This document shows, piece by piece, positions 17,721-34,306 of a stretch of 64,000 nt of DNA (positions within the stretch are counted from its first letter, which is position 1; each line of letters opens with the position of its first letter). The notes below the pieces were generated by a model. It did not search any database. It was not told the DNA's origin and worked only from the letters and a program-made list of their open reading frames with translations. Made by a program: the position numbers and the translations under genes. This DNA comes from Pegea sp. RAD2-039 (lineage: Eukaryota > Chordata > Thaliacea > Salpida > Salpidae), in assembly GCA_034620365.1 (NCBI GenBank), contig JAQGEQ010000084.1, forward strand, positions 496,001-560,000, given 5' to 3'.

Positions 17721-20332
17721 ATGAAAGATGAAATAAATTATGAAATCTTTGTAGTAATTTTTATACAAACTGAAATTTAAATTAATTACTTAAACTTAAC
17801 TTGATAATATTCAGAATATTTACAGTGTGTACATACTACCATAAAAACTAGTCGTTTCGATGTTGACAGCTTGAGGTTTTTAACTGACCTAAATCAACCT
17901 TTAATAGATAGTTGTTATCAGAATCGAAATTATGTTGATACTAGAACCAATTGCTTTCAACTAAATTATTGACTAAAACTGGAAATTGATTTTAAGCTCT
18001 TAGTTTGTTAAAACTTCTTCTTTTATTAGTTATGATTTAAATGTAGAAATATTACATTTACTTTTTTAATAATTTATAATTTGCAACATTAAACAGAGTA
18101 AAATAATTTGCATAAATATTTGCTATACCAAAGAAAAGCTTTTACATAAAACCAAAGAGAAAGTCTTGGAGGTTTATGCAAGTCATTTTTCACAACAATC
18201 TTTTTAAATTATAAGATGTTAACATGACTTTTTTATTCTAATTTTCTACATCTATTTTCTTTTATAAGATTATAACAACAAATAACTTAAAAGTCATCGT
18301 TAGTAAGGAGAAATATTCTTCTTGAATTCGTTTTATTAAAATACTTAAAATAAATAAAAGTTGTTTAAGAAAATACAGATTTTATTTTATATTGTTAAAA
18401 ATATGCTAATAAACCTAAACTTGTTAGTATAAAAAGATATCTTCTGTAAATTTCATAATAAATCTGTTATCATCATTAATCAACTTTATAATCAAACAAT
18501 AAATAAAAATGAATTGATGAATAAACCAACTGCCTTTTTTCAGAGCAATTTCTTTAAACGTTTTTTTATTTGATGAAACTTTATTTTAAAAGCATTTATC
18601 GCCAAAAATATGAGAGAAAAAAATATCAGTGAAGCAGAAAATTCATGAACTATAAAATGAAAAAATTAGCACTTGCTCTAAATAAAAATGATTTCAAAAA
18701 TATTTTATCTTTTTTCAGGGTAGTTACATTTTTGTATGGAATTCGATTATAAAATTTGATATTGACTCATTTAAGACTGGTTAATATATAATAGAATACT
18801 TAAAACAACTCTTTTTAATCAAGTTTTATCGTATTCCATTATAAAGTAGTTAATCATGATTGAATTGAGTTAATTGCTTTTATTCCATATATAAAAATTA
18901 AACTAGATGACATCAAAGCAGTATACTTTCAGAAATATACGCTTAAGCTTTTAAAATAACACAACATTTTCTAATTGTGATAAAAACAATAAACTAGTAG
19001 CAAGTAAGTACTCAAACCTTATTTCCACATTGATTTTGTAGTTTTTTGTTTATTTAGTCTAAAACATTGTTATTATGTCTACACTGACATAAAAAGAACT
19101 TGTTTTTTGTTTTCTTTGAGTCTTTATTTGCTATTTCAGAAGTTGTTCGTTTTAGAATAAGAAGTATAGTAAATAAATCTTTGAAAAAAGTTTATCCTTA
19201 AAAATCCTCTAGTGAATAATTACTTTATTCAAAATTTACTTTTTTTGAAGCCTTTATTTGATTTTTTGATGTTCTGCGAATAATTTTGATTCATAAAAAT
19301 TGTGTCACTTTAAAGTCATCGGGAATTTTGAACTTTTATAATACAAAAGTAAATTGATAGTAAAAGAGCATAGGTCTACTGTTCTTATAACCCCAGGGCT
19401 TTAAACGTTTATGTTCTTAGAACCTATTTTATATAACAACTTTTCTCATAATTTGAACCGTATTAAAAAGCCTTAAGGCAATCAACTTATTGGTATAATA
19501 ATTAAAAACTTTTATAATCTAGTTTTTAAGTTTATAAATTTATTTAATTTTTGTTAAGCACTTAAAAGTCCCTTTGTTTACTCAAGCATATCGAGTCATT
19601 GCAGCTGTTTGCCACGCAGATATTAGCAGTCTTCAATTTGTTGTACAACGTGACAGTTTTACTACTGGGAAAGTACCTAAATAAATTTTACTTTTTTACT
19701 TTTATTTAAAAGTAATTTTAAAAAGTGGTGCAACAAAATTAAGAAATGTTAAACACAAGGTAGCGTAGTTGGCTCATAATATTTAACAAAACTCGATTTC
19801 AGATGGTTTGTGATGATGATGATGATGCAAGTTTACGTATTTGTAAACTGTGTTAAAAAATCTTCAGTAAATGACTGAAGCTAGGTGAGGTTTCACTTCG
19901 TCTTAGCATAATGTGGTGAGCATCAGTTTTGTTTTGACAGCAGAAAATTATTTTCAAGAAGGTTACATTTTGAGATATGCAAGCTAATTCGATAAATGCG
20001 GAAAATAGTTTGGATTTTTGTTGTTTAATATACTTTTTCAAAAATCAGTTTTTATTTAGAAAAGTTTTTTGAGGATAACTTTGTCAATTCTGTTCACATC
20101 AGAAAATCATTTATTTTTTTGTTTATAAATTTGATTATTTATTTTCCTTTCCTGTTTATCTTTCTGTTTATAATAAAATAAGGTTTCGTAAACAACTTAA
20201 CGTCATGGCTTACTAATTTCTAACCACGTGTAAAATCTACTTCACCTATATTTCGTCTCCACAACAACTTTCCCATTTCTAAAAATTTCGATTTCAGCAA
20301 ATTACTAATTAATTTACAAATCTTTAAAATTG
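17721..20332. other. AT-rich intergenic upstream of SLC7A9-like gene
   Basis: Mostly AT-rich with no recognisable gene, apart from the isolated exon-like segment at 19559-19684. A GATGATGATGATG run lies near 19813. An acceptor-like CGATTTCAG ends 34 nt before the transporter ATG. Confidence 0.5.
19559..19684 (+). other. Isolated exon-like ORF segment of unknown origin
   Basis: Preceded by a plausible acceptor (TTTTTGTTAAG). It encodes about 41 residues of ordinary protein-like composition (includes AYRVIAAVCHADISSLQFV). It either stops at TAA 19682 or can splice at a GTACCT donor at 19673. I do not recognise it and cannot link it to flanking exons. It could be a stray exon, a pseudogene fragment or chance. 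Confidence 0.2.
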
Positions 20333-22317
20333 ATGAAGATGAGCAAAAAAGACGACAAAAGGTTAGGAAGAAAATAATTTCTTCTAAAAATCTTTCTTCA
20401 TTTGTTTTTCTTTCAGAAAATTGGAAACGAGCGATGAAGGAGGTAAGACTTCGACTTCTTGATGAATCCAATCTTATATCTTTGATCTTCTTAACAGCAC
20501 TAAAGATGAAGAGAAGTATCGGATGGATGACAGGATCAAATATCATCATTTCTAGCATGATCGGGTCTGGTATCTTTATTTCTCCGCAGGGAGTGATTAC
20601 CAAATCAGGATCAGTGGGAGCTAGCTTGTTGGTGAGGATCTCATCTGAATTCATTCGATTTTAATCAATCACTTTTAGGTGTGGTTAGGTTCTGGAATTC
20701 TCGCCACTTTTGGCGCTATGTGCTATGCTGAGGTTGGGGCAATGATCCCAAAGTCTGGAGGCGAATTTCCGATCATAAAAGAAGCTTACGGGGCTTATCC
20801 CGCGTTCTTGTTTGCCTGGACCAGCTGTATTGTCCTTCGTCCTTCTGCCCTTGCCATCTTGTCCATTACTTTTGCCAAATACTTTCTCGCACCTTTCTTT
20901 TCAAGTAGGCGTGCGTGCTGAGTCTTATATGCCTCATAAATTCATCTCATTACAGTGGGATGCCCTCCCCCGCCAATCGCAGAGAAGCTAACCGCGATGG
21001 CAATCATCTTAATAGTGATTTACGTCAACTGCTCTAGTGTTAAGTTGTCTACCGGTTTCTTAAATGTCTTCAGTGTCGGTAAACTGATCAGCTTGGTGGT
21101 AATAGTGTGCGGTGGAATCTACATGCTTGCTTCTGGTACATTTCTTCTCAATCATCATCTTATTAAAGTTGATCAAATCTGTATTTAGGAAACACGGGAA
21201 GTTTTTCTGACCCTTTCAGTAAGATTCAGCCTGATTCAACACTAGGTCCTCAGGAGCTTGTACTTGCCTTCTACCAAGGCTTATGGGCTTATGATGGTTG
21301 GAATCAGCTTAATTGTATTCTAGAAGAACTCAAAGTTTGTTCATTTTTTTATGGAAACTTTTCCACACGAAACAAAACTGCTAATTTTCAAGGAGCCAGA
21401 AAAAAGTCTTCCGAAGTCGATAGGTGCCGCGATGGTTGTTGTCACGTCTCTTTATCTTCTCACCAACGTCGCTTATCTATCTGCAATGTCTCCAATCGAA
21501 CTAATCAATTCTGTGGCAGTTGGATTTGTGAGTTGATTGCATCGTGCTTCAACTTGATGAAGACTTTTTGTCGCAAACAGACTTTTGGTGAGGAGGTTTT
21601 GGGGGTGATGAAATGGATTATTCCAGTAGCAGTCTCATGGTCGGTTCTTGGAGCTGGTTTGGGATCTTGTTTTGCCGCTGGAAGAATTTCATTTGTTGCT
21701 GCACGTGATAGAGAGTTTCCTCAGATTCTTTCAATGATCCACATCACAAATCTGACTCCTGCTCCTGCAGTCATCCTCAATGTTTGTATATTTTGCAGAC
21801 TGAGTCTCGACAATAACTAATTTTATTTTAGGGACTTCTTGGAATTTTGATGGTGATACCAAATGACTTTAATTCTTTAGTGGGATATTTTAGCTTCTGT
21901 ATGTGGATCTTTCATTTTGGAACTTGTTCTGCTCTTCTTTATTTCCGTTATCAACGCCCACATGCTCACCGACCAATTAAAGTGGATGTCTACATAGTCT
22001 GCACGTTTTATAGCTTTATTTATATTTTTTTGCAGGTAAACATCATTTTTCCAGTTGTAGTCTGTCTATCAGCATTGTGTCTCATCTTTGTACCACTTTT
22101 CGACAATCCCAAAGTGGAGTATCTGTACGCAGCTCTCTTTGTTTTCTCTGGAACCTTTTTTTATATTCCATTTTATTACAAACGTATCTCAATTGGATTT
22201 TTTGGTTTGTTAATTTTTGTTTATCAGATAAAATGAATTTAACAAATTATTTTACTTACAGATAAAGTGAACAATTTCTTACAAAAGTTGATGCTAGTAG
22301 CTCCATCAGAAAAATAG
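20333..22317 (+). CDS. SLC7A9: b(0,+)-type amino acid transporter light chain, SLC7A9-like, 11 exons
   Basis: Twelve-TM light subunit of a heteromeric amino-acid exchanger, which in SLC7A9 moves cystine and dibasic amino acids with the heavy chain rBAT. Exons: 20333-20361, 20417-20442, 20498-20631, 20679-20904, 20956-21135, 21189-21334, 21393-21527, 21581-21781, 21832-21981, 22036-22204, 22262-22317 (483 aa; human SLC7A9 487). The unwound TM1 substrate motif is MIGSGIFISP. Cys141 in GCPPPP between TM3 and TM4 is the conserved Cys for the heavy-chain disulfide. The LWAYDGWNQLN stretch of TM6 and the C-terminal LQKLMLVAPSEK (human LQMLMEVVPPEE) favour the b0,+ type over LAT1 or xCT. All introns are about 50-65 nt and none contains TGACGTCA. 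No heavy chain is in the window. Confidence 0.9.
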
Positions 22318-24156
22318 TTGTGTTTCTAATTTCTATTTATTTATTTTTCTAAGAAGTCAAACTTTTCCAGCACTTTACCGTAAATGCGATTGCTACAACG
22401 TATTTAACATCTACCTTTTTAATAGATAATAAATTGGAGTGTATCATATCTTGCATTTCGATTTTGTATGTTGATGAACTGTTTAAAATCTGTTTTATTT
22501 AGTTTGTTAAATTGTAAAAAATGATTTAGGTTGTTTGACAATTCATTCATTTACTCTTTGTTTTATAGATACATTTGGTTATAAAAACTTTAACAAGTGA
22601 TCCTATATTACTTTGTAAATATTATTTATTTGTTCCTTTTCATAATAACTGTTGCCTACATACATACTAAAAGCTCTTTATAATATTTTCCATTTAAATT
22701 TGCTATCTTAATATGCTTTTAAACTTCTCATAAATCAATAAAATTATTACCTTTAAAAATTGCGATTGTATAGTTTAGAGTTTTTTTAGTAATTAGTTTT
22801 AGGTAATAGAAGTAAACTATTTTCTTATATAATTTACTTGATAGAATTGTAATTTACTGAGTAGAAATAAGTTGTTTTGGTAATTGAGGTGTAAATGAAG
22901 TGCAGTAAAGTATTTTGCAACTCAGCTCAATTCAAAGGTTGTTTAAATGAAGAAGCTAGCACTTATGTTGCTGAATTTCAAATATCAAACTAGTCATAAG
23001 TTATACTGTTTGCTTCTGCAGTATATGATAATAATCTTTTTATCGTTTGCCTCACCTTAAACTAAATCAGAACTTTTACAAATAAGAATAAAAAGTAAAT
23101 TAGACATAAAATTGATTCAAAGAACTTCCTGTGAGCTTCATGTTTGATAAATTGATGATGAAATCATCGTTTAACAATTAAACTTTTTTTGGCTTGTGAA
23201 TTTTGTGAAAATTTGGAGTGAAATACATGATGCACTTTCTGTGTTTCACTTTTGTGTTGAACTTTTTTCAATTTAGTTTGAGTAATAGAATAATAGTTTT
23301 TTCAATTATTAAAGTTTTAAATTTATCTAAATTAATAATAAATCAAAATTTCAACAAACATTTTTATGGTTGGAGATTTATTCAATCAAAAGTTTAGTGA
23401 GAAGTTATTTTATAAAATTATTTTTTTATAGTTTTTCACATTTCTTCGTCTACAAAAAAATCGTTTCTTGAACCTGAATTAAAGTAAAAGTTACCGAAGC
23501 GTGAAATAGTTAGAATAAATTTGTAAAAATTTCTATGAATTAATTTTCTACAGAGCTTTTTGAAATATTTTGTCTTAATTATATAATTATCAGGCATTAA
23601 ATTTTCTTGTTCCATAAACACATATGAAAATTGAATTAATATTATTTTATTTCAAATTATTCACTGAAAACTTGTTTTGAAATGAAACCAATGAATTCAC
23701 TTAAACCTTCTTTCTTCAAAGTAAAAACATTTGCCTCAAACTTGACATCCGGCAAAATTTTGTTTATTTTAAATTTCAAAAGCAACAAAATGATATTTAA
23801 TATTTCAAATAATTTAAATCATAATATCTGGCGTCTGCATCTTTAAATTATTTATTTTTTTCTCATCTCACTAAAAGTTTGAAGTCAAATAATTCAGTAA
23901 ATTAAATGGAAAAAGAGTTTTGAAAATTCTGATGGAGATTTGTAGGAAAAGTTACAAGAAGTTGAAATGAGGTCTTCAATTTCAGGAATGCAAGATGCGA
24001 TTTTGAAATGAAGTCTTCATTCATGTGTTTTTATTGGTGGATAATCTTGCAAACTAATTTGGAGCAAACAAATATTTTAACAAAAACTTTTGTTGCAAAA
24101 AATCAAATAAAAGAGATGAAAAAAATCGCGATAAGCGAGCAGCTCCCAAAAGTTCC
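22318..24156. other. AT-rich intergenic between convergent SLC7A9-like and DDX42
   Basis: No gene recognised; the ORF at 23436-23621 (-) has no domain. An AATAAA near 22429 could end the transporter transcript. Confidence 0.5.
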
Positions 24157-27477
<3,321 letters not shown>

Positions 27478-29751
27478 TGTATATAAGTACTAAAATATAA
27501 ATATCACATGAATAATGACAAGCTTACAAATAACTATAAAATTATTAAATAATAATTGATATAATTATCAAATATAGTTGTCTTATAAATATTTAAGAAT
27601 TATAAGATTACAAAATGCAGTCTAGTTTTTAAATAAAAAAATTTTATATTATAAAAACAAAAAACAAACAGTTATCAATTATAAAATATTCTTTGTAAGA
27701 AATATAATAAAATGTAAAAACAAATATTGTTTAAAATGTTTAAAACATGTCTTCCTTGAATTGCAATTTCTATAAGACCTTAATATGATTTTAAATACAA
27801 TTAATTATTTCTTAATAGAGTCTTCATGATGCTACAAATATTTGTTGATAAAAAAGGTTCTAAATGTGCATTTCAAGAAAGAATACTATTTATTATAAAA
27901 CTTAAATCATCTTATTAATTTCTATTGTATGGTAAGAACATTTCATTAAGAAAAAAATGAATAAAAGAGAAATTTAATAGAATAATAATTGTTCTATTAG
28001 AAAATTATTCTATTTATAAAATTTTATATTAAAAAGTAAAACCATGAATAAAAATTACAATGAATGAATTTAAAATATGACAGAATGCTTTAATTAGGTA
28101 CTGATAAAGAAATGGTGGTCTACAAAATGAATTAAAAATGTTTCTTTTAAGATTTTATCCTATATGTGACTCATTTGAACCAAAACTTCTGAAAATAAAC
28201 AACTTTTAACGGCAATCATAATTTTATAAATTTAATTTTTAGCAAATATTCGAGGTGTCAACAGTTTTTATCAAATTAGTAATACAATTATTACATTAAA
28301 AATTAATATGAAGACATATATCAGAAATCTTTATTAAGTGCACCAGTATAAATCTATCAGCTATTCATGAGGATATTGATTTAAACTTTTTTTTATTCAA
28401 AGCTCAGAGTTCAAACGAAGAAATGTCTACTTTACACTAATTTTTTATAATAACATTTTTACAAATTTTTAAAGGGCAGTAATTAAATGTCTTGATTTAT
28501 TTTTAAATTTATTAAATTAGGTTTTTTATTTTTACAGTAAGACCAATGATAAATCGAGTTTAGAATTGATAGAATAGAGATACTTTTTAACAAGATAGTC
28601 ATAATCTATAATCCATTTTATTTTTTTCAAGTCCCAATTCTTTTATCTAAACTTTATATCCATCACAAAATTATATGTAAAAAGTTTTATTAAACAAAAA
28701 TAAATTGTTTCATTGTGTAGCCTCTTTAAAGACTTAAACTAACTATTTATAAAAACTAACAAAACAAGTTTCATTTTGTAGTTATTCGATCTATGAACTT
28801 TTGGTATGTTTTCTTAATACTTTCTGAAATTGATTCTTATGTAATCTTTTTTGTAAAAATATTTTCTACCATTTTTTTGAAAGCTATGACTTAAATAGAT
28901 CTAAAATCTAGTCAATGATAAAAATATTTTTAGTTTAATAAAAAATGTTTTTTTAATTGGTTACTTAAATCTTTTATCTCTAAATTCCAGGTCACATTAA
29001 GCCTTTCAAAAAGATACTAATTCTTCACTAAGCGTATACGACTGTTGATTCGCCTAAGCCATCAAATGATTTGTTGAAATGAAAATAGGCAATGTTTAAT
29101 TTAATAACCTAGTTCGTCTACAAAGATTTCTTTTTGCGTAAGCTTAAAAGTAAACTTTTTTCTATATTATATAGTTAAAAAATACATTAGCTAGGTTGGA
29201 GTTTGTAGATTTAAAAGTTTAAGAACTACTGTTATATGCTTGCAAACTGTAAATAAATTTTATAATGAACATTTCTAACTGAATGCAGATTCAGTTAGAA
29301 AGTTAAACAGTTAGTTGAAATTTGCAGATCAATTTTTAAATTAATTGAAGTAGTTAATTAGTAGTACTGCTAAAACTAAATTACAATTTTTTTTTGAAAT
29401 GTTACTTAAGGTTTAAAATGCAGTGACTTGTTTCAACTTTTTATCTTTTTTGATCAATCGATTGCTTTAAATATTTAATAAAACATTCTTAAATATCTTT
29501 AAAGTTAATCTCAAATATCGGAATTTAATTCCAGGAACTGATTTTCTTCAAAAGGTTGTTTCAAAATGCTTTAACTGTTTCTGGTGAGTTGCAAACACAT
29601 CAGCAGCCAATAGATACAAATCGACACAATCAGCTTTTAATATCACCTCTACAGCGATTGAATCAATTTGTAACTTTAAAAGCTAATCAAAAAATCAAAA
29701 CCAACTTTTGGTTTAACATTTTTTAAAACGAAAAAAAAAGTTTGAAGTTGG
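27478..29751. other. AT-rich intergenic upstream of DDX42, downstream of GAR1
   Basis: Very AT-rich; no ORF with recognisable similarity, no repeat array. It must contain the DDX42 promoter and the GAR1 3' end. Confidence 0.5.
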
Positions 29752-31244
29752 TTAACGTCCTCCTCTACCTCTAGATCCTCCTCTTCCGCGGAAACCTCCG
29801 CCACCTCGTCCTCCACTGAAGCTTCCTCGTCCCCGGAAAGACCCTCCACCACGACCACGGAATCCACTTCCTCCACGACCACGGAATCCACCAGAACCTC
29901 CTCGCCCTCGAAAAGATCCACCCCGACCACCACGACCGCGTCCAACACCTCGTTTGGCACCAGCAGGTTGTGGAAGGAAGCGTTGAAGAGGAAGAAGCTT
30001 GTTGATGTCAATGAAGAATTTCGTTCCTTTCTTAAATGAATCTGATTTCATGTTATCAGATAATTTGATGGAAAAATGAACATCTTTGATGCCTCCAAAA
30101 ATTTCATCAATCTTCCCAATTCTACTTTTATTTTCCAAATAAATTGATGCATTAAAATATGGAATCTATGAATCAAATAACAATTTATGTTATTTTGAGT
30201 TGAAACAGTAAAAAGAAAATGAAATTTTAAACACAAAATGAATAAATACAAATGAAATATATTTTATAATCAATTTATAAGATATGTAGTATGATGAAAT
30301 ACAACTATATCATCCTAGTATTATTAATCAAGAAATCTTCAAATATCTTTGATTATTATATTTCTACATTCTATATTCATCTTAATAGCAATTTGTTTTT
30401 ATATAAAAAGATTTATAACAAATATACATAATGATAACTAGTCTGAAGTTATTAAACTAAATATGAAAATTTTACACTATAAGTAGTATAGAAACCAAAA
30501 AAAAGTATCAAATATTAAATTAATATTATATGTGATTAATATAAATAATAAAAAGATGGACTATATGGATCTATATATATGATCCTACTAAAAGGATTAT
30601 ATAATTCAATTACTTTTGATAATTCAATTTTTCAATTTAAAATAAAATTTATAAAACATAAAATAAGAAATTCAAAATAAAATAATAACTAGATATCTAG
30701 TTAAAAATCACTAACATAAAAAGCTTTTCAAATTATATATCGAGTAAAAATAAATTGATAATGTAATATATAAAAACAAAGAATAAATCTATCTTTTTAT
30801 CAAAACTATTTTCAAATTACAATTTACAAACTGCTTTTAGCATTAAAATTAACAAACATGCTGAAAAATTTTATTATATATTTTATTTTACAAAGAAACT
30901 ATCTCATTTTCTTGAAAAATGAAACCACATTATAATAAAATAAATTGTTTAGAAATACTGCAACAACTTTCCCTTTAGAGTATAAATATATAAAGATAAT
31001 AAATCATTAGTTTATTTGATAAATTGCAGCTTAAAATTAATAAAGTAAAAAAGTATTATCAACTTACTTTAGGATTAGTACTAGCACACACAATGTCTTC
31101 TTGACATGGATGTAAAACTTGGCCTACTTCTACAACTGTATCTGGAATTTCTTCTACATAAGGTTTACGGAAGCCTCCTCTACCTCCACGAAAGCTTCCT
31201 CGACCTCCACCACGACCACCACGGCCTCTACCTCGAAAAGACAT
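29752..31244 (-). CDS. GAR1: H/ACA snoRNP protein GAR1, 2 exons
   Basis: Core protein of H/ACA ribonucleoproteins, needed with dyskerin for rRNA pseudouridylation and present on telomerase RNA; nucleolar. Exon 1 (31244-31068, 59 aa) gives an N-terminal RGG/GAR block and the start of the Gar1 fold ([14 protein letters not shown]). Exon 2 (30165-29752) gives [51 protein letters not shown] and a C-terminal RGG-rich tail. In total 196 aa, close to the human length (217). The phase-0 intron is 902 nt, long for this genome; I looked for an intronic snoRNA and saw none convincing. Divergent with the FBXO39-like gene, with ATGs about 700 bp apart. ORFs on the opposite strand are shadows of the GGA/CGA-rich tails. 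Confidence 0.93.
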
Positions 31245-31951
31245 ACTTTTATATTTGTATATTTGAAATCACAAATCGAACCGGTATTCGTATACAGACT
31301 AAGGCACTACTCGTGGTTGAAAATTACTTAGCTGAATAGTGTTGCCAAATTAATTTCTTAAGTTGTAATAAGCTTTTATATGTTGTAAACATTTGATGTA
31401 TATTAAATGAATATGTTACTTGACTTATTCTGTTTGATATTTGCGCGTTTTAGCTGTTGTCAGTAATCTTTATAAAATACTTTTTAAGCACCATATTATT
31501 TATAAAAAGCTACTATAAAAACCTTTTTTAACTTTTAGTACTTTATGTACGGTTATTTCTTCAGTATTTCGTTTTATTCCTAGAATTTTTTGAGAGAGAA
31601 CTCATGTAAAACTATCATTTTTATATATTATACAAATAAAGTTAAGTTTTACTAAATAAAACCATCAAACATTTCAATCTTATTCAAAATAAGACTGAAA
31701 ATTAAAAAAAAAACCTTTCTTTAAAACTCTATGCTTATCTGTATTTTTCAATAAATGATAATGTTTGATCACGTGATTTATTAGGCTGTATGGTAATTCA
31801 AAATGAATGATTTTCTAAGAAGATTGAAAAGTAAACCGATCATTTCTAAACAACTATTAGATAAGTGATAGTATAACAACTATGATCTATGACGTAATAA
31901 ATACTTTATCAATTTCAAGGATTAAAATTTATGGATTTTTAGTTTGTGAAA
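31245..31951. promoter_or_regulatory. Shared upstream region of divergent GAR1 and FBXO39-like genes
   Basis: About 700 nt between two head-to-head ATGs, so likely a bidirectional promoter region. A CACGTG-containing GATCACGTGATT lies near 31768. No TATA box is assigned. Confidence 0.4.
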
Positions 31952-33528
31952 ATGAATGAACTAAATCCAACAGAAGATTTAGATTGTTTTAGTTGTCCTG
32001 GATATGAGGATGATGCTGTGAAAAACTCATTAAGTCAAATAGAAGCATTGAATGATAAAGTTACGTCTCCACAGGCTAATTTTTCGTGGAATCCCATACC
32101 TCATGTGGCCCTCGTCAAAATATTCGGTTATCTCAATGAATATGAGCGACTAAATGTTCAGTTCGTATGCCGTCGATGGTATGACATTATTCGTCATTCA
32201 GGCTGCTTATGGAGATCAAAATGCTTTCGGTTTTCAGGACGTGATTCACGTAACTTAAGCCAAGAATCACATAAATTTGCGACCAATTTTGTACGAACCT
32301 TTGGACGCTATATTCAAAAGTTAGAATTCCGACTTTACAGTCCGTTATCTATGAGTGTTTGTAGAAAGTTTAAAAAAACTGTCAAAGTTTCTTTTAACCA
32401 TCTAATCAGAACTAAATGCAAATTAGTAGAACTGTCACTACCTGCTTTACAACTGGACCGCGGACAATGGGTTCTGTTTCGAGAAGATATATGTAACGCT
32501 CTTGCCAGGTATTTTTGTCAAGGCGAAAAAACTATCAGACGTCTGTTTTTACGAGGAGCTAGAACGAATTTTGACGATGGTTATAAAGTTCTTTATGCTT
32601 TAAGCTACAACACAGGAGTTACTATCACACACTTAGATATAGAGGACTTTTTCAATGGATTGCGCCCAGTTTTTCAGCTTAATCAGTTTACTGACTGCTT
32701 TAGGAACTTTTCTAACCTTCAAGAACTTGATATTAACTACAGTTACGTATCAGAAAACCTTTTAGATACGATGGCAACTAATTTGAGATATAATTCGTTC
32801 AAACATCTTTATATAAAAGTAACAGCTCATGAAACAAGAGATCAGACTATCAGAGGATGTTGTTGGCAATATCTGCATGACCAGTGCCCCAATTTGGAGG
32901 TCCACATCTTTATGCAACGCGTCATGACATTTGTGGACCACTTTCGTATTTTATCTCCAGAAATTCCTTTAGTTGAAGTCAGTGAAAGTTGAAATGTTTT
33001 ATTTAGGTTTTTGATTTAACTTTTCAATTTCAGGCCAGTTTTGATGGGTGCTACTTTGCAGACAGAGACTGGCAGATATGCCCAACTATATCAACATTAC
33101 TACCTCAATATAAGAACTCACTGAGAAAACTTTATTTTGGTAACTTGGGACATTTTTAATAATTTCTTAAATAATCTTTAACAGATGTTCCGGATACAAG
33201 AGAGTCAATAGAAAATGAACTTTTAGCTCTTGTACAGCAGTGTACTAAACTACAAAATTTGAAAATTAATGCATTTGTCAGTACCAGATTTTTGAAAAAA
33301 CTGATGCAAATGAGGAAAGAAAATATAATTAAATTCAAAAATTTGAAGGTAAAATGAACTTTTATTAGATTAACCAATCAGCGAAATATTGTTTAGATGA
33401 GAATATATGTTCATGACTATGACACATCAATTGAAGACCGTGAAGTCGATATCATTTATGAAGAGTTCCGCCAACTTATCACATCTGTCTTAGAGGACTA
33501 CTACGTCATCTGCTGTGTTTCTATTTAA
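31952..33528 (+). CDS. FBXO39: F-box protein, FBXO39/FBXO33 family, 4 exons
   Basis: Predicted substrate receptor of an SCF (SKP1-CUL1-F-box) ubiquitin ligase. Exons: 31952-32977, 33034-33139, 33185-33348, 33397-33528 (475 aa). The F-box is at residues about 47-93 (IPHVALVKIFGYLNEYERLN, VCRRWYDI, LWRSKCF). It is followed by FBXO39-type leucine-rich repeats with FGRYIQKLEF, HLDIEDFFN and LQELDINYS, and a C-terminal REVDIIYEEFRQLITSVLEDYYV, like human FBXO39. The start is the ATG at 31952 because a TAG stop lies just upstream; an acceptor-like GGATTTTTAG ends 9 nt before it. Exon 1 is over 1 kb and intronless, unlike the neighbouring genes. AATAAA at 33546 gives a very short 3' UTR. Substrate unknown. 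Confidence 0.88.
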
Positions 33529-33545
33529 CGAAGTTTAAAATCATC

Positions 33546-33551
33546 AATAAA
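33546..33551 (+). terminator. AATAAA polyadenylation signal of FBXO39-like gene
   Basis: AATAAA 18 nt after the stop codon, in a 253-nt gap between two convergent genes. Confidence 0.55.
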
Positions 33552-33781
33552 CATGTCGCACATCAATCATTTTTTATGGCTTTATTCTTAAACTTAAAAT
33601 ATAAAGTTATAAATAAAAACATTAAAAAAGCAAAAGTTAAAATTAACAAAAAAATATTTACAAGTAAAAAAATGTTAAAAAGATGATGAAACTGTCAACA
33701 AAGATTAAGAGAGAATTTGAAATCATAAAAAAAATTAAAGATTTGCTTGAGAGAGAAAACAATTGAAAATATAAAAAGTTG

Positions 33782-34306
33782 CTAAACAGTTTGCACAGTG
33801 GGTAGAAAAATAGAGTCTTGATAGCTGGGGAGCTGATGAGAACTTTTAGGGTATTTAATTTCTAGTTTTCCTTGTTGTTGCAGCTTTGCAACTTTTTCAT
33901 AAGACGGAAGATCAAAATAACTACAGATATGCTTACAAAACGTAGCAAAGGATTTTCTATACACAACCATAAAAAAGATGATGAAGAAAAATGAGTGACC
34001 TATAACTGAGGGAGTTATTAAAGTACCTCTTATATCTTCAAAACTTAAATGTGTGCATAAAAGATAAATAAGTTGCACAAGAATAATTGTCAGCATAATA
34101 AAGAGATACAATAAAATATTCATCAAAAATGTACATGTTCTATCATTAAAAGAACAACGATAATAGATAATTTCATGAAACCATTGATCTATTTGGTTAG
34201 AACAACTGATACAAGCAACTCTAGTCTGTGATTGTCGAAAATGCGAATCAGAAACTTTGATTGAAGTATTGTGTTGTGCAGATTGTTCAACAGTTTGGGA
34301 AATCAT
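33782..34306 (-). CDS. Two-TM membrane protein with two LPSY motifs, unknown function
   Basis: Single-exon ORF of 174 aa in a gene-dense spot, tail-to-tail with the FBXO39-like gene. Residues about 25-60 hold a Cys cluster (CISC, then YYRC and TC). There are two hydrophobic segments (about 60-85, LLYLFIMLTIILVQLIYLL, and about 104-116, FFFIIFFMVVY), then a basic Cys-containing stretch. The cytosolic-looking tail carries two LPSY motifs (DLPSYEKV and QLPSYQD), which resemble PY-type ligands of WW domains. I do not recognise the family. The ATG follows an acceptor-like GAATTTTTAG by 7 nt. Composition and the upstream acceptor support a real gene. Confidence 0.6.
   Translation of the reverse strand: MISQTVEQSAQHNTSIKVSDSHFRQSQTRVACISCSNQIDQWFHEIIYYRCSFNDRTCTFLMNILLYLFIMLTIILVQLIYLLCTHLSFEDIRGTLITPSVIGHSFFFIIFFMVVYRKSFATFCKHICSYFDLPSYEKVAKLQQQGKLEIKYPKSSHQLPSYQDSIFLPTVQTV

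Noticed and set aside
30166-31067. Possible snoRNA in the GAR1 intron
   Set aside because: Checked for C/D boxes (TGATGA, CTGA) and H/ACA motifs; nothing convincing in this AT-rich intron.
31106-31339. Plus-strand ORFs opposite GAR1 exon 1
   Set aside because: Shadows of the RGG-coding sequence.
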